In this document: piece after piece, positions 33,154-40,197 of the stretch | Position numbering within the stretch: the first letter of the stretch is position 1 | Layout of the letters: each line of letters starts with the position of its first letter | NCBI GenBank assembly: GCA_017887425.1 | Contig: JAGHHZ010000014.1 | Span: 1 to 40,722 of the forward strand | Direction of reading: 5' to 3' | Length of the DNA stretch: 40,722 bases | Origin: Bacilli bacterium | GTDB taxonomy: Bacteria; Bacillota_I; Bacilli_A; RF39; UBA660 | Program-made: the position numbers and the translations under genes | Notes under the pieces: generated by a model | Seen by the model: only the letters and a program-made list of their open reading frames with translations | Told to the model about the DNA's origin: nothing | Database searches by the model: none

Positions 33154-35146
33154 TTTTAATATTTTTGTTAATGCTAAAACTGTTTATAATATAGATTATT
33201 CTACTATTGAAAATATAATAAATAGTAATAATGAAATAAAAGAAAATATTGATTTTTTATTTGATTATATTGATACTATAAAAGATGACTATTATGTTTT
33301 TTCTACATATTCTCACGATACTGAAAAATATAGAACTTATAATCTTTATTTACTTGATAAATCTACTAATATAACAAATTTTTATTATAATTTGAACAAA
33401 AATAAAGCTTTATGGTTCACAGTTGATTTCGAAAATACAAATATTTTTGAATTTAGTTATAGTGAAAATAAATATCCAAATAAAAATTTTAATGAAGTTT
33501 TTAATGAATTTAAAAATAATGTTCAGAATGATATTGGTACTAATACCTATCATATTCAAAACTCTTCATCTATGCCTATAAATAATTATGATAAATTTCT
33601 TTTATTATTATATACTAATATACCTAATGGTCATATGGCTACAACTAGTGAAACTGATAGTTGGAATTTATATTATGATTTATCTATAAATGATGAATTA
33701 ATAACTGGAGATAAAGAAATATTAAGTTATTATGATTATTTAAATGATATTTATGGTATTAAATTAACTAAAGGATATGCTAATGATTTATCTGGTAGAG
33801 ATTTATATAATATAGAGGCTGATTTTTCTAGTTTAAGTAATGTTAATTTTAAATATCAATATAAAATAAATAATGGATCATGGATAGATATAGATAGTGA
33901 AGATTTAATTTATGATAATAATGATTTACCAGTTAAATTTCTTTATCCTGCATATTCTAATTTAACATTTCATTTTAGAGTTTTAGATGTTAATGATAAT
34001 TTATTAGATGAAAAGTCACTTACTGTTACTGAATTAGAAGATCATGTATATAGTGAAATTATTTCGGGTAGTCAATATAGTCAAATTGAATTTGATTTTG
34101 ATTTACCTTTGAATCAAGAAACTTGTACCAAAACTGAAATTAGTAATACTGGATCATTAGAAACAATCGAATATATATGTCCTATGCTAGATTTATATTA
34201 TAGTATTTTAAATAGTGATATTAATGGTTTAGAAAATAGTATGTCTTTTGGTATTCCATATATTGAAAAAAAATATTTAGAAGATACAGGAAGTTCTAGT
34301 ATAGAAAAAACAGAAATTATTACATTATCTGAATATATATCTAGTTTTTATGAAGGTAATAAAGTTATAGATTTTGATAGTAATATAACCAGTTTAAAAT
34401 TAATTGTTCCTTTAGATTATTTAATTGGTAGTTATGTAAATATATATTTTTCAGCTAATACAACATTTGATGTTAATTTAATAGAACGTTCTAGTTCATC
34501 TAATTATTATGGTAGTGTTGATATAACTGGTAAAGCTGGTGTATTATTTGTACCTAAAAATGTAAATAATGATTTTTTGGCTACATTTAATTTTAATCCT
34601 TCTTCTATTTATGGTTTACAGTTAAGAGATACATATGAAAGCAATTTTAATATATTAGCTTATTATTCTATAGGATATTGTGATTATAGAGAATATGATA
34701 GTACTATTCCTATTATTTGCAATGAAGGCCAAGGTGGCTATACTGTATCTTTTAATTTTGAAAGAGATAATGTTAAACAAAGTATATTTGTATTGAATAA
34801 GAATTTTCCCGAAGAAACTAAAGCTATAGTTCAATATGATACTAGATATTTTGTTCCAGTTGTTTATGATGAGTTATGGAGTCGGCCAAGTTTTGAACAC
34901 CCTATAACTGGCGAAACTGTTACCCCTGATGATTTAATAGATTTTGATGAAGCTTTAAATGATCAAGATTATGAAAGTTTTTTTGATATGTTTATTGATT
35001 CATTTAATTATTTTAAAGATAGTTTAGTTGGTATTTTTGATAATGTAACTTATTTTTTTAATAGTTTACCAGTTGCTTTAAAATATTTCTTTATGCTTAT
35101 ATTTACTATAATTTTATTTATATTTTTAATAAGGTTTATTTTATAG
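33104..35146 (+). CDS. Candidate adsorption protein (pIII-position), secreted and C-anchored
   Basis: 680 residues, by far the longest phage protein. Signal peptide ~1-24 (KKCLIGFIVVLTSLFSFNIFVNA), a large beta-rich, Ser/Asn/Tyr-rich external region with no recognised domain, a short helical stretch (~620-655, DYESFFDMFIDSFNYFKDSLVGIFDNV) and a membrane helix (~660-679) with a short tail. This is the pIII pattern: receptor binding outside and C-terminal anchoring in the membrane before virion release. Site GAGAGGAG. It follows the coat and precedes the pVI-position gene as in Ff. Confidence 0.68.
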   Translation: MKKCLIGFIVVLTSLFSFNIFVNAKTVYNIDYSTIENIINSNNEIKENIDFLFDYIDTIKDDYYVFSTYSHDTEKYRTYNLYLLDKSTNITNFYYNLNKNKALWFTVDFENTNIFEFSYSENKYPNKNFNEVFNEFKNNVQNDIGTNTYHIQNSSSMPINNYDKFLLLLYTNIPNGHMATTSETDSWNLYYDLSINDELITGDKEILSYYDYLNDIYGIKLTKGYANDLSGRDLYNIEADFSSLSNVNFKYQYKINNGSWIDIDSEDLIYDNNDLPVKFLYPAYSNLTFHFRVLDVNDNLLDEKSLTVTELEDHVYSEIISGSQYSQIEFDFDLPLNQETCTKTEISNTGSLETIEYICPMLDLYYSILNSDINGLENSMSFGIPYIEKKYLEDTGSSSIEKTEIITLSEYISSFYEGNKVIDFDSNITSLKLIVPLDYLIGSYVNIYFSANTTFDVNLIERSSSSNYYGSVDITGKAGVLFVPKNVNNDFLATFNFNPSSIYGLQLRDTYESNFNILAYYSIGYCDYREYDSTIPIICNEGQGGYTVSFNFERDNVKQSIFVLNKNFPEETKAIVQYDTRYFVPVVYDELWSRPSFEHPITGETVTPDDLIDFDEALNDQDYESFFDMFIDSFNYFKDSLVGIFDNVTYFFNSLPVALKYFFMLIFTIILFIFLIRFIL

Positions 35147-35155
35147 GTGGTGTTT

Positions 35156-35380
35156 ATGGAATTTATAACATTTTTCTTTAATTTTCTTGTTGACGGTATT
35201 AGTTTTTTAGGTAGTTCATTTATAAATGGTTTGCAATTTTTATTATCTACATTTATAACTATACCGTCTTTGGTATTAGATTTATTTTATTCTTTACCTG
35301 GTTTTTTTCAAGTTGGTTTATCTGGAGTATTTTCTTTACTTCTTTGTGTAGTATTCTTTAAATTATTATCTTTGTTTTAA
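35156..35380 (+). CDS. Small hydrophobic phage protein (pVI-position)
   Basis: 74 residues from ATG 35156 (GGTGGTG site; 9 bases after the upstream stop). Almost all hydrophobic with three short membrane stretches (FFFNFLVDGISFLG, GLQFLLSTFITIPSLVLDLFY, VGLSGVFSLLLCVVFFKLL). In Ff the gene after pIII is pVI, a hydrophobic virion cap protein; position and nature match but no motif proves it. Confidence 0.55.
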   Translation: MEFITFFFNFLVDGISFLGSSFINGLQFLLSTFITIPSLVLDLFYSLPGFFQVGLSGVFSLLLCVVFFKLLSLF

Positions 35381-35394
35381 AGCGAGGTGTTTAT

Positions 35395-35559
35395 ATGATT
35401 GAAGATTTATATAATTATGTTTCTAATGAAATAGTTGGTACTGTACCTTTAGAATTTGAATTTATAATAGCAATTATAGTTATAATTTTTTGTATATTAA
35501 TAGTTTATGTAGTATTTAGTGGTTTTATTTTATTAAAAGATTTAGTAGGTGGTAAATAA
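35395..35559 (+). CDS. 54-residue single-span phage membrane protein
   Basis: ATG 35395 with GCGAGGTG 6-13 bases upstream, TAA at 35557-35559; its stop overlaps the next ATG (TAATG). The N-terminus is acidic (MIEDLYNYVSNEIVG), one helix follows (~22-47) and the end is basic (LKDLVGGK). This is also the topology of an inovirus coat protein, so it is an alternative candidate for a major or minor coat. Confidence 0.6.
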   Translation: MIEDLYNYVSNEIVGTVPLEFEFIIAIIVIIFCILIVYVVFSGFILLKDLVGGK

Positions 35560-35912
35560 TGAATATAATTATTGATTTTGCTACTTTTATATTTAGTAGG
35601 ATTGTTGAAATATTAGATATGATTCAATTGCCTGGTTCTTTATCTCTTTTGCATTATTTTTTAGGAGCTATAATTATAGGATTTATTTTTAGACTTATTA
35701 AAGGTGGATCTACAGAGATTGAACAAAATACTAACTTTTTAAATGGCCGTTTATTAACTGGTTATGCTGCTAGATATACTAATTCTAATCAAGAAAGAAA
35801 ACAGAATATAGTAAATAGTAAATCTACTCCTAATTGGTTAAATAAAGATATTAAAGCTGATTATATGTCTGATAAAGAATATCAATCATTTTTGAAAGAT
35901 TTAGGAGAATAA
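35559..35912 (+). CDS. Phage membrane protein with soluble C-terminal tail
   Basis: 117 residues. Two hydrophobic stretches (~5-20 and ~30-45) lead to a polar tail of ~70 residues (GGSTEIEQNTNFLNGRLLTGYAARYTNSNQERKQ...YMSDKEYQSFLKDLGE). Coupled by a 1-base overlap to the previous gene, 2 bases before the next. Unknown; likely part of the assembly or export machine encoded with Zot. Confidence 0.55.
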   Translation: MNIIIDFATFIFSRIVEILDMIQLPGSLSLLHYFLGAIIIGFIFRLIKGGSTEIEQNTNFLNGRLLTGYAARYTNSNQERKQNIVNSKSTPNWLNKDIKADYMSDKEYQSFLKDLGE

Positions 35913-35914
35913 TT

Positions 35915-36106
35915 ATGTATGTATTTGTTGATTTAGAAAAGATTATATATTTTTTTGAAAAATTTAGTATTGATATAACTTTATTCAGTAATTTTGAATT
36001 ATCTATAATTATACTTTTATCTAATATATTAGTTTTATTGTTTTATATATTTATGTTTAATGTTATTTGGAAATTAACATTTAGAATTTTAGATTGGTGG
36101 TTTTAA
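35915..36106 (+). CDS. Small phage membrane protein before zot
   Basis: 63 residues with one strong membrane helix (~30-50, IIILLSNILVLLFYIFMF) and an aromatic, basic end (VIWKLTFRILDWWF). Site TTAGGAG. One base separates it from zot. In Ff and relatives small proteins near gene I take part in assembly; here function is unknown. Confidence 0.55.
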   Translation: MYVFVDLEKIIYFFEKFSIDITLFSNFELSIIILLSNILVLLFYIFMFNVIWKLTFRILDWWF

Positions 36107-36107
36107 T

Positions 36108-37130
36108 ATGTTTGATACTGGTTTGCTTTCTGTTAATGGAATTCCTGGTAGTGGAAAAACATTAGATACTACATATATTGCATTAAAACATTATCTTAAA
36201 CAAAATAGTTTTATTAGATATAATATTGCTTTTATTAAATATAAATTATTTAATTTACTTAATGATTTACCTATATTTATTAAAATTAAAGATATTTATA
36301 ATAAAATAATTAATTTTGAATTTTTAGGTTTACATATATTTAAAATTTTATTTAAATCGATATATTATTTTTTCAATTTCTTTATATTTTTGTTTTTATT
36401 TGTTGATTGTTCTATATATTTTAAGTTTTTTATAATTTTATATTTTATTTATTTTAAAAAGATTATCAGAAGTTTTAATAAATTAGATTATGAATATTAT
36501 TGTATTTTTCCTTATAAAAAGATAAATAATGTTTATTCAACTTATCCTATTTTGTTAGATAAAAAAAGGAATATTTGGTCTCATAAATTTAGTTTATATG
36601 ATTTAGATAATAGGTTTTCTTTTTATCCTGATAGTGTTTTGATCACTGACGAGGTTCAGTTGTTTATTGATAGTGACGAATATAACGATAAAGAAAAGAA
36701 AAAGAAGATTAGTAAGATAGCTAAATTTTTACAAGCACATCGTCATTTTGGTATTAAGCAAATTATTTTTACTTCGCAATCTCCTTCTAGAATTTTTAAA
36801 AAAGGTAGAAATGTCGTTGTTGGATATCTTAAACAAAATAAATTAATTAATTTACCTTTTGGTATAACTATTATGACTGGAATCATGTATTATGATTTTG
36901 ACTATTACGGTAAATATATACCACGTGATCGTGAAGAAAGAAAGAAATTACCATTTGATTATAAGAAAGTATTTAAAATATTTTTACGCAATAGATTATA
37001 TAGTGCTTATGATAGTAGATATTTAGCTAAATATAATTATAAACAACCTTTGCTTAACAAAGGAACCTGGGATGATTATAAATTATCATCGGAGCATTTA
37101 ACCTCGCTTTTTGAGGATACTATAGAGTGA
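36108..37130 (+). CDS. zot: Zot/pI-type phage assembly ATPase
   Basis: 340 residues. Walker A GIPGSGKT at 11-18, Walker B SVLITDEVQLF at ~176-186, then AHRHFGIKQIIFTSQSPSRIFK (~210-231), the Zot-family sensor region. It should power filamentous virion extrusion at the membrane. Unusually the strongly hydrophobic part (~77-120, LHIFKILFKSIYYFFNFFIFLFLFV...) lies between Walker A and B, whereas classical pI has its membrane helix after the ATPase core. No hydrophobic helix is seen after residue 235. Translation is packed tightly with the preceding genes. Confidence 0.9.
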   Translation: MFDTGLLSVNGIPGSGKTLDTTYIALKHYLKQNSFIRYNIAFIKYKLFNLLNDLPIFIKIKDIYNKIINFEFLGLHIFKILFKSIYYFFNFFIFLFLFVDCSIYFKFFIILYFIYFKKIIRSFNKLDYEYYCIFPYKKINNVYSTYPILLDKKRNIWSHKFSLYDLDNRFSFYPDSVLITDEVQLFIDSDEYNDKEKKKKISKIAKFLQAHRHFGIKQIIFTSQSPSRIFKKGRNVVVGYLKQNKLINLPFGITIMTGIMYYDFDYYGKYIPRDREERKKLPFDYKKVFKIFLRNRLYSAYDSRYLAKYNYKQPLLNKGTWDDYKLSSEHLTSLFEDTIE

Positions 37131-37346
37131 AGCTAGTGCTATATGATAGATAGCACAATTGTGTCAAAGGCTCCTAGCCTTGACACAATGTGCCGTGTCA
37201 AGAGGAAATTGGAATAAATGCCGTAGGCGTTTATGCCGAGAAAACTCTTGTACACGATAATAAAGTATAATGGTTAAAGCCGTGAGGACTGTGTCCTTAT
37301 GGCTTACCAACCCAATACTTAAAAATTAGATAGAGGGTGTATGCTA
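37131..37346 (+). other. Hairpin-rich non-coding zone between zot and rep, candidate double-strand origin
   Basis: Contains (a) a 14-bp hairpin with one bulge, ATTGTGTCAAAGGCT with AGCCTTGACACAAT (37158-37189); (b) CAAGAG (37199-37204) pairing CTCTTG (37245-37250) around an inner AAATGCC/GGCGTTT hairpin (37216-37232); (c) AAGCC...GGACtgtGTCC...GGCTT (37276-37304), 13 bp with G-T pairs. TTATGCCGAGAAAACT (37231-37246) recurs at 38630. A cluster of stem-loops directly before a rolling-circle rep gene is the expected place for the nick site. The nick itself is not identified. Confidence 0.55.
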
Positions 37347-38594
37347 ATGGCTACCAAACGAGATAAAAATCTTGTATGTGCCCCCCTAGGTAATACGGGG
37401 GTTACAAATGCAATGAAATCTTTAAATTCCGTTGAAAATAAAGGCGAAACTTCTAATTTAAAACAATTTGTATTAATTGACTGGTTAGAGTTCACAATTC
37501 ATCATGAATTTAGTGTGCAATTAGTTAATCATAATATGTATAATAATCGTGACTATGTAGATAGTATTTATCTTGAACAACAGGTATATCAATTGTTTAA
37601 TGATTTATTTGGAATATCTTCAAATGATATTGTTTATGAGAAAAGAGGACGTAATTGTTATACTGAATTATATTATTATAAGAATATATTATGTTGGACT
37701 TCACAAGATATTCGCATGGGATTTCACTTCGAAATATCTGGTCAAGGATGTCGTTTATTAGAATTACTTAATATCGACTTATTCTTTTTATTAGCTCAAT
37801 TAAAGAATTATATATGTAAATTTACTCGTATTGATTTAAGTGTTGATGATTTTACTAATGATTATTTTACAGTACCTAAATTAAAAGAATATTTATCTAA
37901 TGGACAAGTTATAAGTAAATTAAGAACATATTATGATATTAAAAGTGGTATAGTTGAAGAAAGTGGTTTATTAGGTAATACATTACAATTAGGATCTAAG
38001 GCTGGTTTAATACATATTACATTTTATGATAAGTTGCTAGAGCGAGAAAGTAATAATTATATAATAAGTGATGATGTAAAATATTGGACTCGTACCGAGG
38101 TAAGATATAGACATGAAAAAGCACAAGATATTGCTGAATATTTAATAATAACAAAAGATATAAATAAATGTGTTAAAGGTGTATTAAAAGATTATGTTCG
38201 ATTTGTAGAAAAGTCTAAAACTGATTATACAAAATCTCGTTGGAAAACTGCCAAATGGTGGAATAAATTTTTAGATAATATTGATGTAATTAAGTTAGCT
38301 AGTCCTAAAATTTATACTAGTATAGAGAAAAAGAAAGAATGGTTAAAAGATGATGTTAGTAAAACTCAATTAATGTGTTTATTGGGAGAATTAGATATAA
38401 AAAGTGATAATAATAGTTTAGAATTAATATTGAATTTATTAAAATTAGGAGTTACAAAAATAAAAGATAAAGATGTTCAAATGATAAATGATTTTAGATT
38501 AGATCATAATTTAAATCCATTAAAAAAAGAAGAAATTGAAGATTATATTAGGTCATTAAAAGATGTTATTTTAATAAATAAAGATAAATTTTAA
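37347..38594 (+). CDS. rep: Rep_trans-type rolling-circle replication initiator
   Basis: 415 residues from ATG 37347, preferred over 37341 because GAGGG (37333-37337) is then 9 bases away. Features of the Rep_trans (pT181/Tn916 Orf20-like) family: VLIDWLEFTIH near residue 43-52, FEISGQGCRLLE, FTRIDLSVDDF (~159-169), ITFYDKLLE (~224-232, with Tyr a candidate nucleophile) and YWTRTEVRYRHEKAQ (~246-260). It would nick the circular phage DNA and start plus-strand synthesis. Such Reps are known from inoviruses of Gram-positive hosts, plasmids and ICEs. Confidence 0.88.
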   Translation: MATKRDKNLVCAPLGNTGVTNAMKSLNSVENKGETSNLKQFVLIDWLEFTIHHEFSVQLVNHNMYNNRDYVDSIYLEQQVYQLFNDLFGISSNDIVYEKRGRNCYTELYYYKNILCWTSQDIRMGFHFEISGQGCRLLELLNIDLFFLLAQLKNYICKFTRIDLSVDDFTNDYFTVPKLKEYLSNGQVISKLRTYYDIKSGIVEESGLLGNTLQLGSKAGLIHITFYDKLLERESNNYIISDDVKYWTRTEVRYRHEKAQDIAEYLIITKDINKCVKGVLKDYVRFVEKSKTDYTKSRWKTAKWWNKFLDNIDVIKLASPKIYTSIEKKKEWLKDDVSKTQLMCLLGELDIKSDNNSLELILNLLKLGVTKIKDKDVQMINDFRLDHNLNPLKKEEIEDYIRSLKDVILINKDKF

Positions 38595-38703
38595 ATTAAA
38601 TAATTTTTTCTTAAAAATATATAAAATTTTTATGCCGAGAAAACTTTTTTAAAAAAGGGTTTTGTGTGCTAGTTCCTGGTTAAATAAATTACTTTATGCC
38701 GCG

Positions 38704-38722
38704 AAAGTCATTGACTTTTTTT
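38704..38722 (+). terminator. Rep terminator
   Basis: AAAGTCA (38704-38710) pairs with TGACTTT (38712-38718) and Ts follow. The loop is a single base, so pairing must open by one or two base pairs; it also contains the -35 of the next promoter-like site. Confidence 0.5.
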
Positions 38723-38740
38723 GGAAATTTTTGTTATAAT
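38711..38740 (+). promoter_or_regulatory. Strong promoter-like site in the rep-downstream region
   Basis: TTGACT (38711-38716), 18-base spacer, TATAAT (38735-38740). A transcript from about 38747 would run through two hairpins to the U-tailed stem at 38814-38868 and be about 120 nt long. It could also serve as the RNA polymerase entry site for minus-strand priming. Confidence 0.5.
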
Positions 38741-38746
38741 ATTAAA

Positions 38747-38868
38747 TGTAAATGGAAAGGATTAACCTTTCCAAATTACGCAATATGGTACAGTGCTACC
38801 ATAATTGAATTCGAAAACATAACCTTTGTTGTACAAATAATAACACTGTTCAATGGTTATGTTTTTTA
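38747..38868 (+). ncRNA. Possible ~120-nt structured phage RNA
   Basis: Bounded by the promoter at 38711-38740 and by an 11-bp stem (AAAACATAACC with GGTTATGTTTT, then Ts). Two further perfect 7-bp hairpins lie inside (38754-38772, 38784-38803). The three stems could be an RNA fold, DNA origin structure, or a by-product of the ORF encoded opposite. I cannot choose from sequence alone. Confidence 0.35.
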
Positions 38869-38890
38869 ATGAAACTAAATATTTTATCAT
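38762..38890 (-). CDS. 42-residue minus-strand phage ORF
   Basis: ATG at 38890-38888 preceded on the minus strand by GAAAGGAG 5 bases away, stop TAA at 38764-38762. The product starts MIKYLVSLKNITIEQC and ends GSTVPYCVIWKG, soluble and beta-prone. The ribosome site is as good as that of any phage gene, which argues for a real gene despite the hairpins. It is on the strand of the integrase and the other small genes. Function unknown. Confidence 0.5.
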   Translation of the reverse strand: MIKYLVSLKNITIEQCYYLYNKGYVFEFNYGSTVPYCVIWKG

Positions 38891-39173
38891 GTTTTCTCCT
38901 TTCTAGTCCATTTGGACATTTGTTCAAAAACAAAAATAGGAAGAAAAAGTCAATGAACGTGGAATAAATTAATTTATCAAGGAACAAGTGGCCGAACAAG
39001 TTTTATTCGACTTGCCAAGCCACTCTCAGCACACAAACGTTACTTTTTTTAAAAAGGAAATTGGAATAAATTTATTTTTTTTATTATTCAAAAAAAATTA
39101 TTTCAGCTATAAGCTGAATTGTTATCAATTAATTTAAAAAGTTATTAATATAAAAAGACACATAAGTGCCTTT

Positions 39174-39359
39174 TTAGTTTACTTTTTCAAAACAATAATT
39201 TAATACTTTAGAAGATATTACACAAATAATAACATCATAATCTCTTGATAATATTTCATATTGATATTTATTAATTTGGTTTACTCTATATATGTGATTC
39301 TTTTTTAATACTGTTTTTGTTAAAATTGGTATTGGCCTAATATATCTTACTTCTTGCAT
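39174..39359 (-). CDS. Small phage protein of unknown function (last of minus-strand operon)
   Basis: 61 residues (MQEVRYIRPIPILTKTVLKKNHIYRVNQINKYQYEILSRDYDVIICV...). A beta-rich, basic small domain, perhaps SH3-like. It overlaps the end of the upstream minus-strand gene by 13 bases; the ribosome site is AAAGAAGA inside that gene. Not recognised. Confidence 0.5.
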   Translation of the reverse strand: MQEVRYIRPIPILTKTVLKKNHIYRVNQINKYQYEILSRDYDVIICVISSKVLNYCFEKVN

Positions 39360-39577
39360 ATTAGATCTTCTTTAAACGTTTCACAATAAATATCTACACT
39401 ATTTAAAAAATTAAAAAATGTTTTATTTGATATATTAAATTCTTCTAGTGTATTATTAACTATTAATGCTAATGCTGATATTACTAAAGATTTATTATTT
39501 GAAAAAGTATTTATTTTAGTTTTGAATAAATCGCTATCTGTATCAATATAGACTTCTGCATTTATTATTTTTTTCAT
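39347..39577 (-). CDS. Small phage protein of unknown function
   Basis: 76 residues from ATG 39577, chosen because AAAGGAC lies about 9 bases upstream; a longer version from 39628 would run through the 47-bp repeat. The product begins MKKIINAEVYIDTDSDLFKTKINTF and contains a helical middle (SLVISALALIVNNTLEEF). Soluble; not recognised. Part of the minus-strand operon. Confidence 0.5.
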   Translation of the reverse strand: MKKIINAEVYIDTDSDLFKTKINTFSNNKSLVISALALIVNNTLEEFNISNKTFFNFLNSVDIYCETFKEDLICKK

Positions 39578-39578
39578 T

Positions 39579-39800
39579 TTATCTAGTCCTTTCTTTATTA
39601 AATTGGTTTGTGTTTGTTTTATTTTCAATTTTAAATAAGTTATATTTATTTAGAATTTTTTTCTTTCTAAATAAATAATCTCTTATGTCTTTTTTACTTT
39701 TATTAAAATACATTGCACATTCTTCTATACTATCAAAATCACAAATATAATTATCTTCTAAATCATAAATAGCTATAAAGTAATTTCCTCTTTTACTCAT
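39579..39800 (-). CDS. Small phage protein with NUMOD1-like helical segment
   Basis: 73 residues. The stretch IAIYDLEDNYICDFDSIEECAMYFNKSKKDIRDYLFR resembles the NUMOD1-type DNA-binding helix unit found in HNH/GIY-YIG endonucleases (V/IYDL-x-G-x-F-DSI-x-EAA-x-YF). Here it stands alone, so a small DNA-binding regulator is plausible. Its last ~15 residues (KIENKTNTNQFNKE) are encoded by the second copy of the 47-bp repeat. The site is TTGGAG; it overlaps the upstream gene by 4 bases. Confidence 0.55.
   Translation of the reverse strand: MSKRGNYFIAIYDLEDNYICDFDSIEECAMYFNKSKKDIRDYLFRKKKILNKYNLFKIENKTNTNQFNKERTR
39590..39636. repeat. 47-bp direct repeat, copy 2
   Basis: 46/47 identity to 30853-30899. 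Copy 2 codes for the end of the NUMOD1-like protein on the minus strand, so it is likely the parent copy and the one behind int a remnant. Confidence 0.9.
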
Positions 39801-39994
39801 TTTTTTTTACTCCAATCTTTTAATTTACCGGTTTTTTTTAAATAATCATATCTTTCTAAAAGATAATTTTCTGGTACATAAGGTAATAATGTTTCCATTG
39901 GCATTAAATTAAAACATGCAACAAAAGTATTATCATCATCTAATAATTTAATTAATTTTATATATGTTTCACTAATATTTTTTTTACTTTTCAT
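39797..39994 (-). CDS. Small phage protein of unknown function
   Basis: 65 residues, helical (MKSKKNISETYIKLIKLLDDDNTFVACFNLMPMETLLPYVPENYLLERYDYLKKTGKLKDWSKKK). Preceded by AGAAAGGAAAATGAAAAATG, a 20-base initiation cassette also present at the next upstream gene. Overlaps both neighbours by 4 bases. No family recognised. Confidence 0.55.
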   Translation of the reverse strand: MKSKKNISETYIKLIKLLDDDNTFVACFNLMPMETLLPYVPENYLLERYDYLKKTGKLKDWSKKK

Positions 39995-40182
39995 TTTTCA
40001 TTTTCCTTTCTTACTATTTTTTTAACTATTCCTCCATTTGAAATATAGTTTTTTAATTCTTCTTTTAATATGCAATCCCAATCAGACAAAACAAGCCAAT
40101 CATATAAACTCTGTTCTAATCTTATTTCTTTTGGTTTTATTTTTAACGCATCAAGTAATGCTTTTACATTATAACAATTCAT
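39991..40182 (-). CDS. Small phage protein of unknown function
   Basis: 63 residues (MNCYNVKALLDALKIKPKEIRLEQSLYDWLVLSDWDCILKEELKNYISNGGIVKKIVRKENEK). Predicted helical and soluble. Same AAAGGAAAATGAAAA leader as the gene after it; its own final codons form the ribosome site for that gene. Not recognised. Confidence 0.55.
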   Translation of the reverse strand: MNCYNVKALLDALKIKPKEIRLEQSLYDWLVLSDWDCILKEELKNYISNGGIVKKIVRKENEK

Positions 40183-40197
40183 TTTTCATTTTCCTTT

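Larger units (their letters stand above)
38595..39173. other. 579-bp structured region after rep, candidate minus-strand origin/packaging signal
   Basis: Holds a rep terminator (38704-38722), a promoter-like site (38711-38740), hairpins GGAAAGG/CCTTTCC (38754-38772), TATGGTA/TACCATA (38784-38803), AAAACATAACC/GGTTATGTTTT (38814-38865), GTCCA/TGGAC (38906-38917) and AGTGGC...CAAGT/ACTTG...GCCACT (38987-39024). CATTGACTTTTT (38709-38720) recurs inverted at 38944-38955. A 42-residue minus-strand ORF covers the first three hairpins. The layout resembles the Ff intergenic region with its packaging hairpin and origins. Confidence 0.5.

Noticed and set aside
38814..38868. Hairpin counted as the main rep terminator
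   Set aside because: A T-tailed hairpin already follows rep at 38704-38722, and this stem lies in the 42-residue minus-strand ORF; it is listed as part of the possible RNA only.
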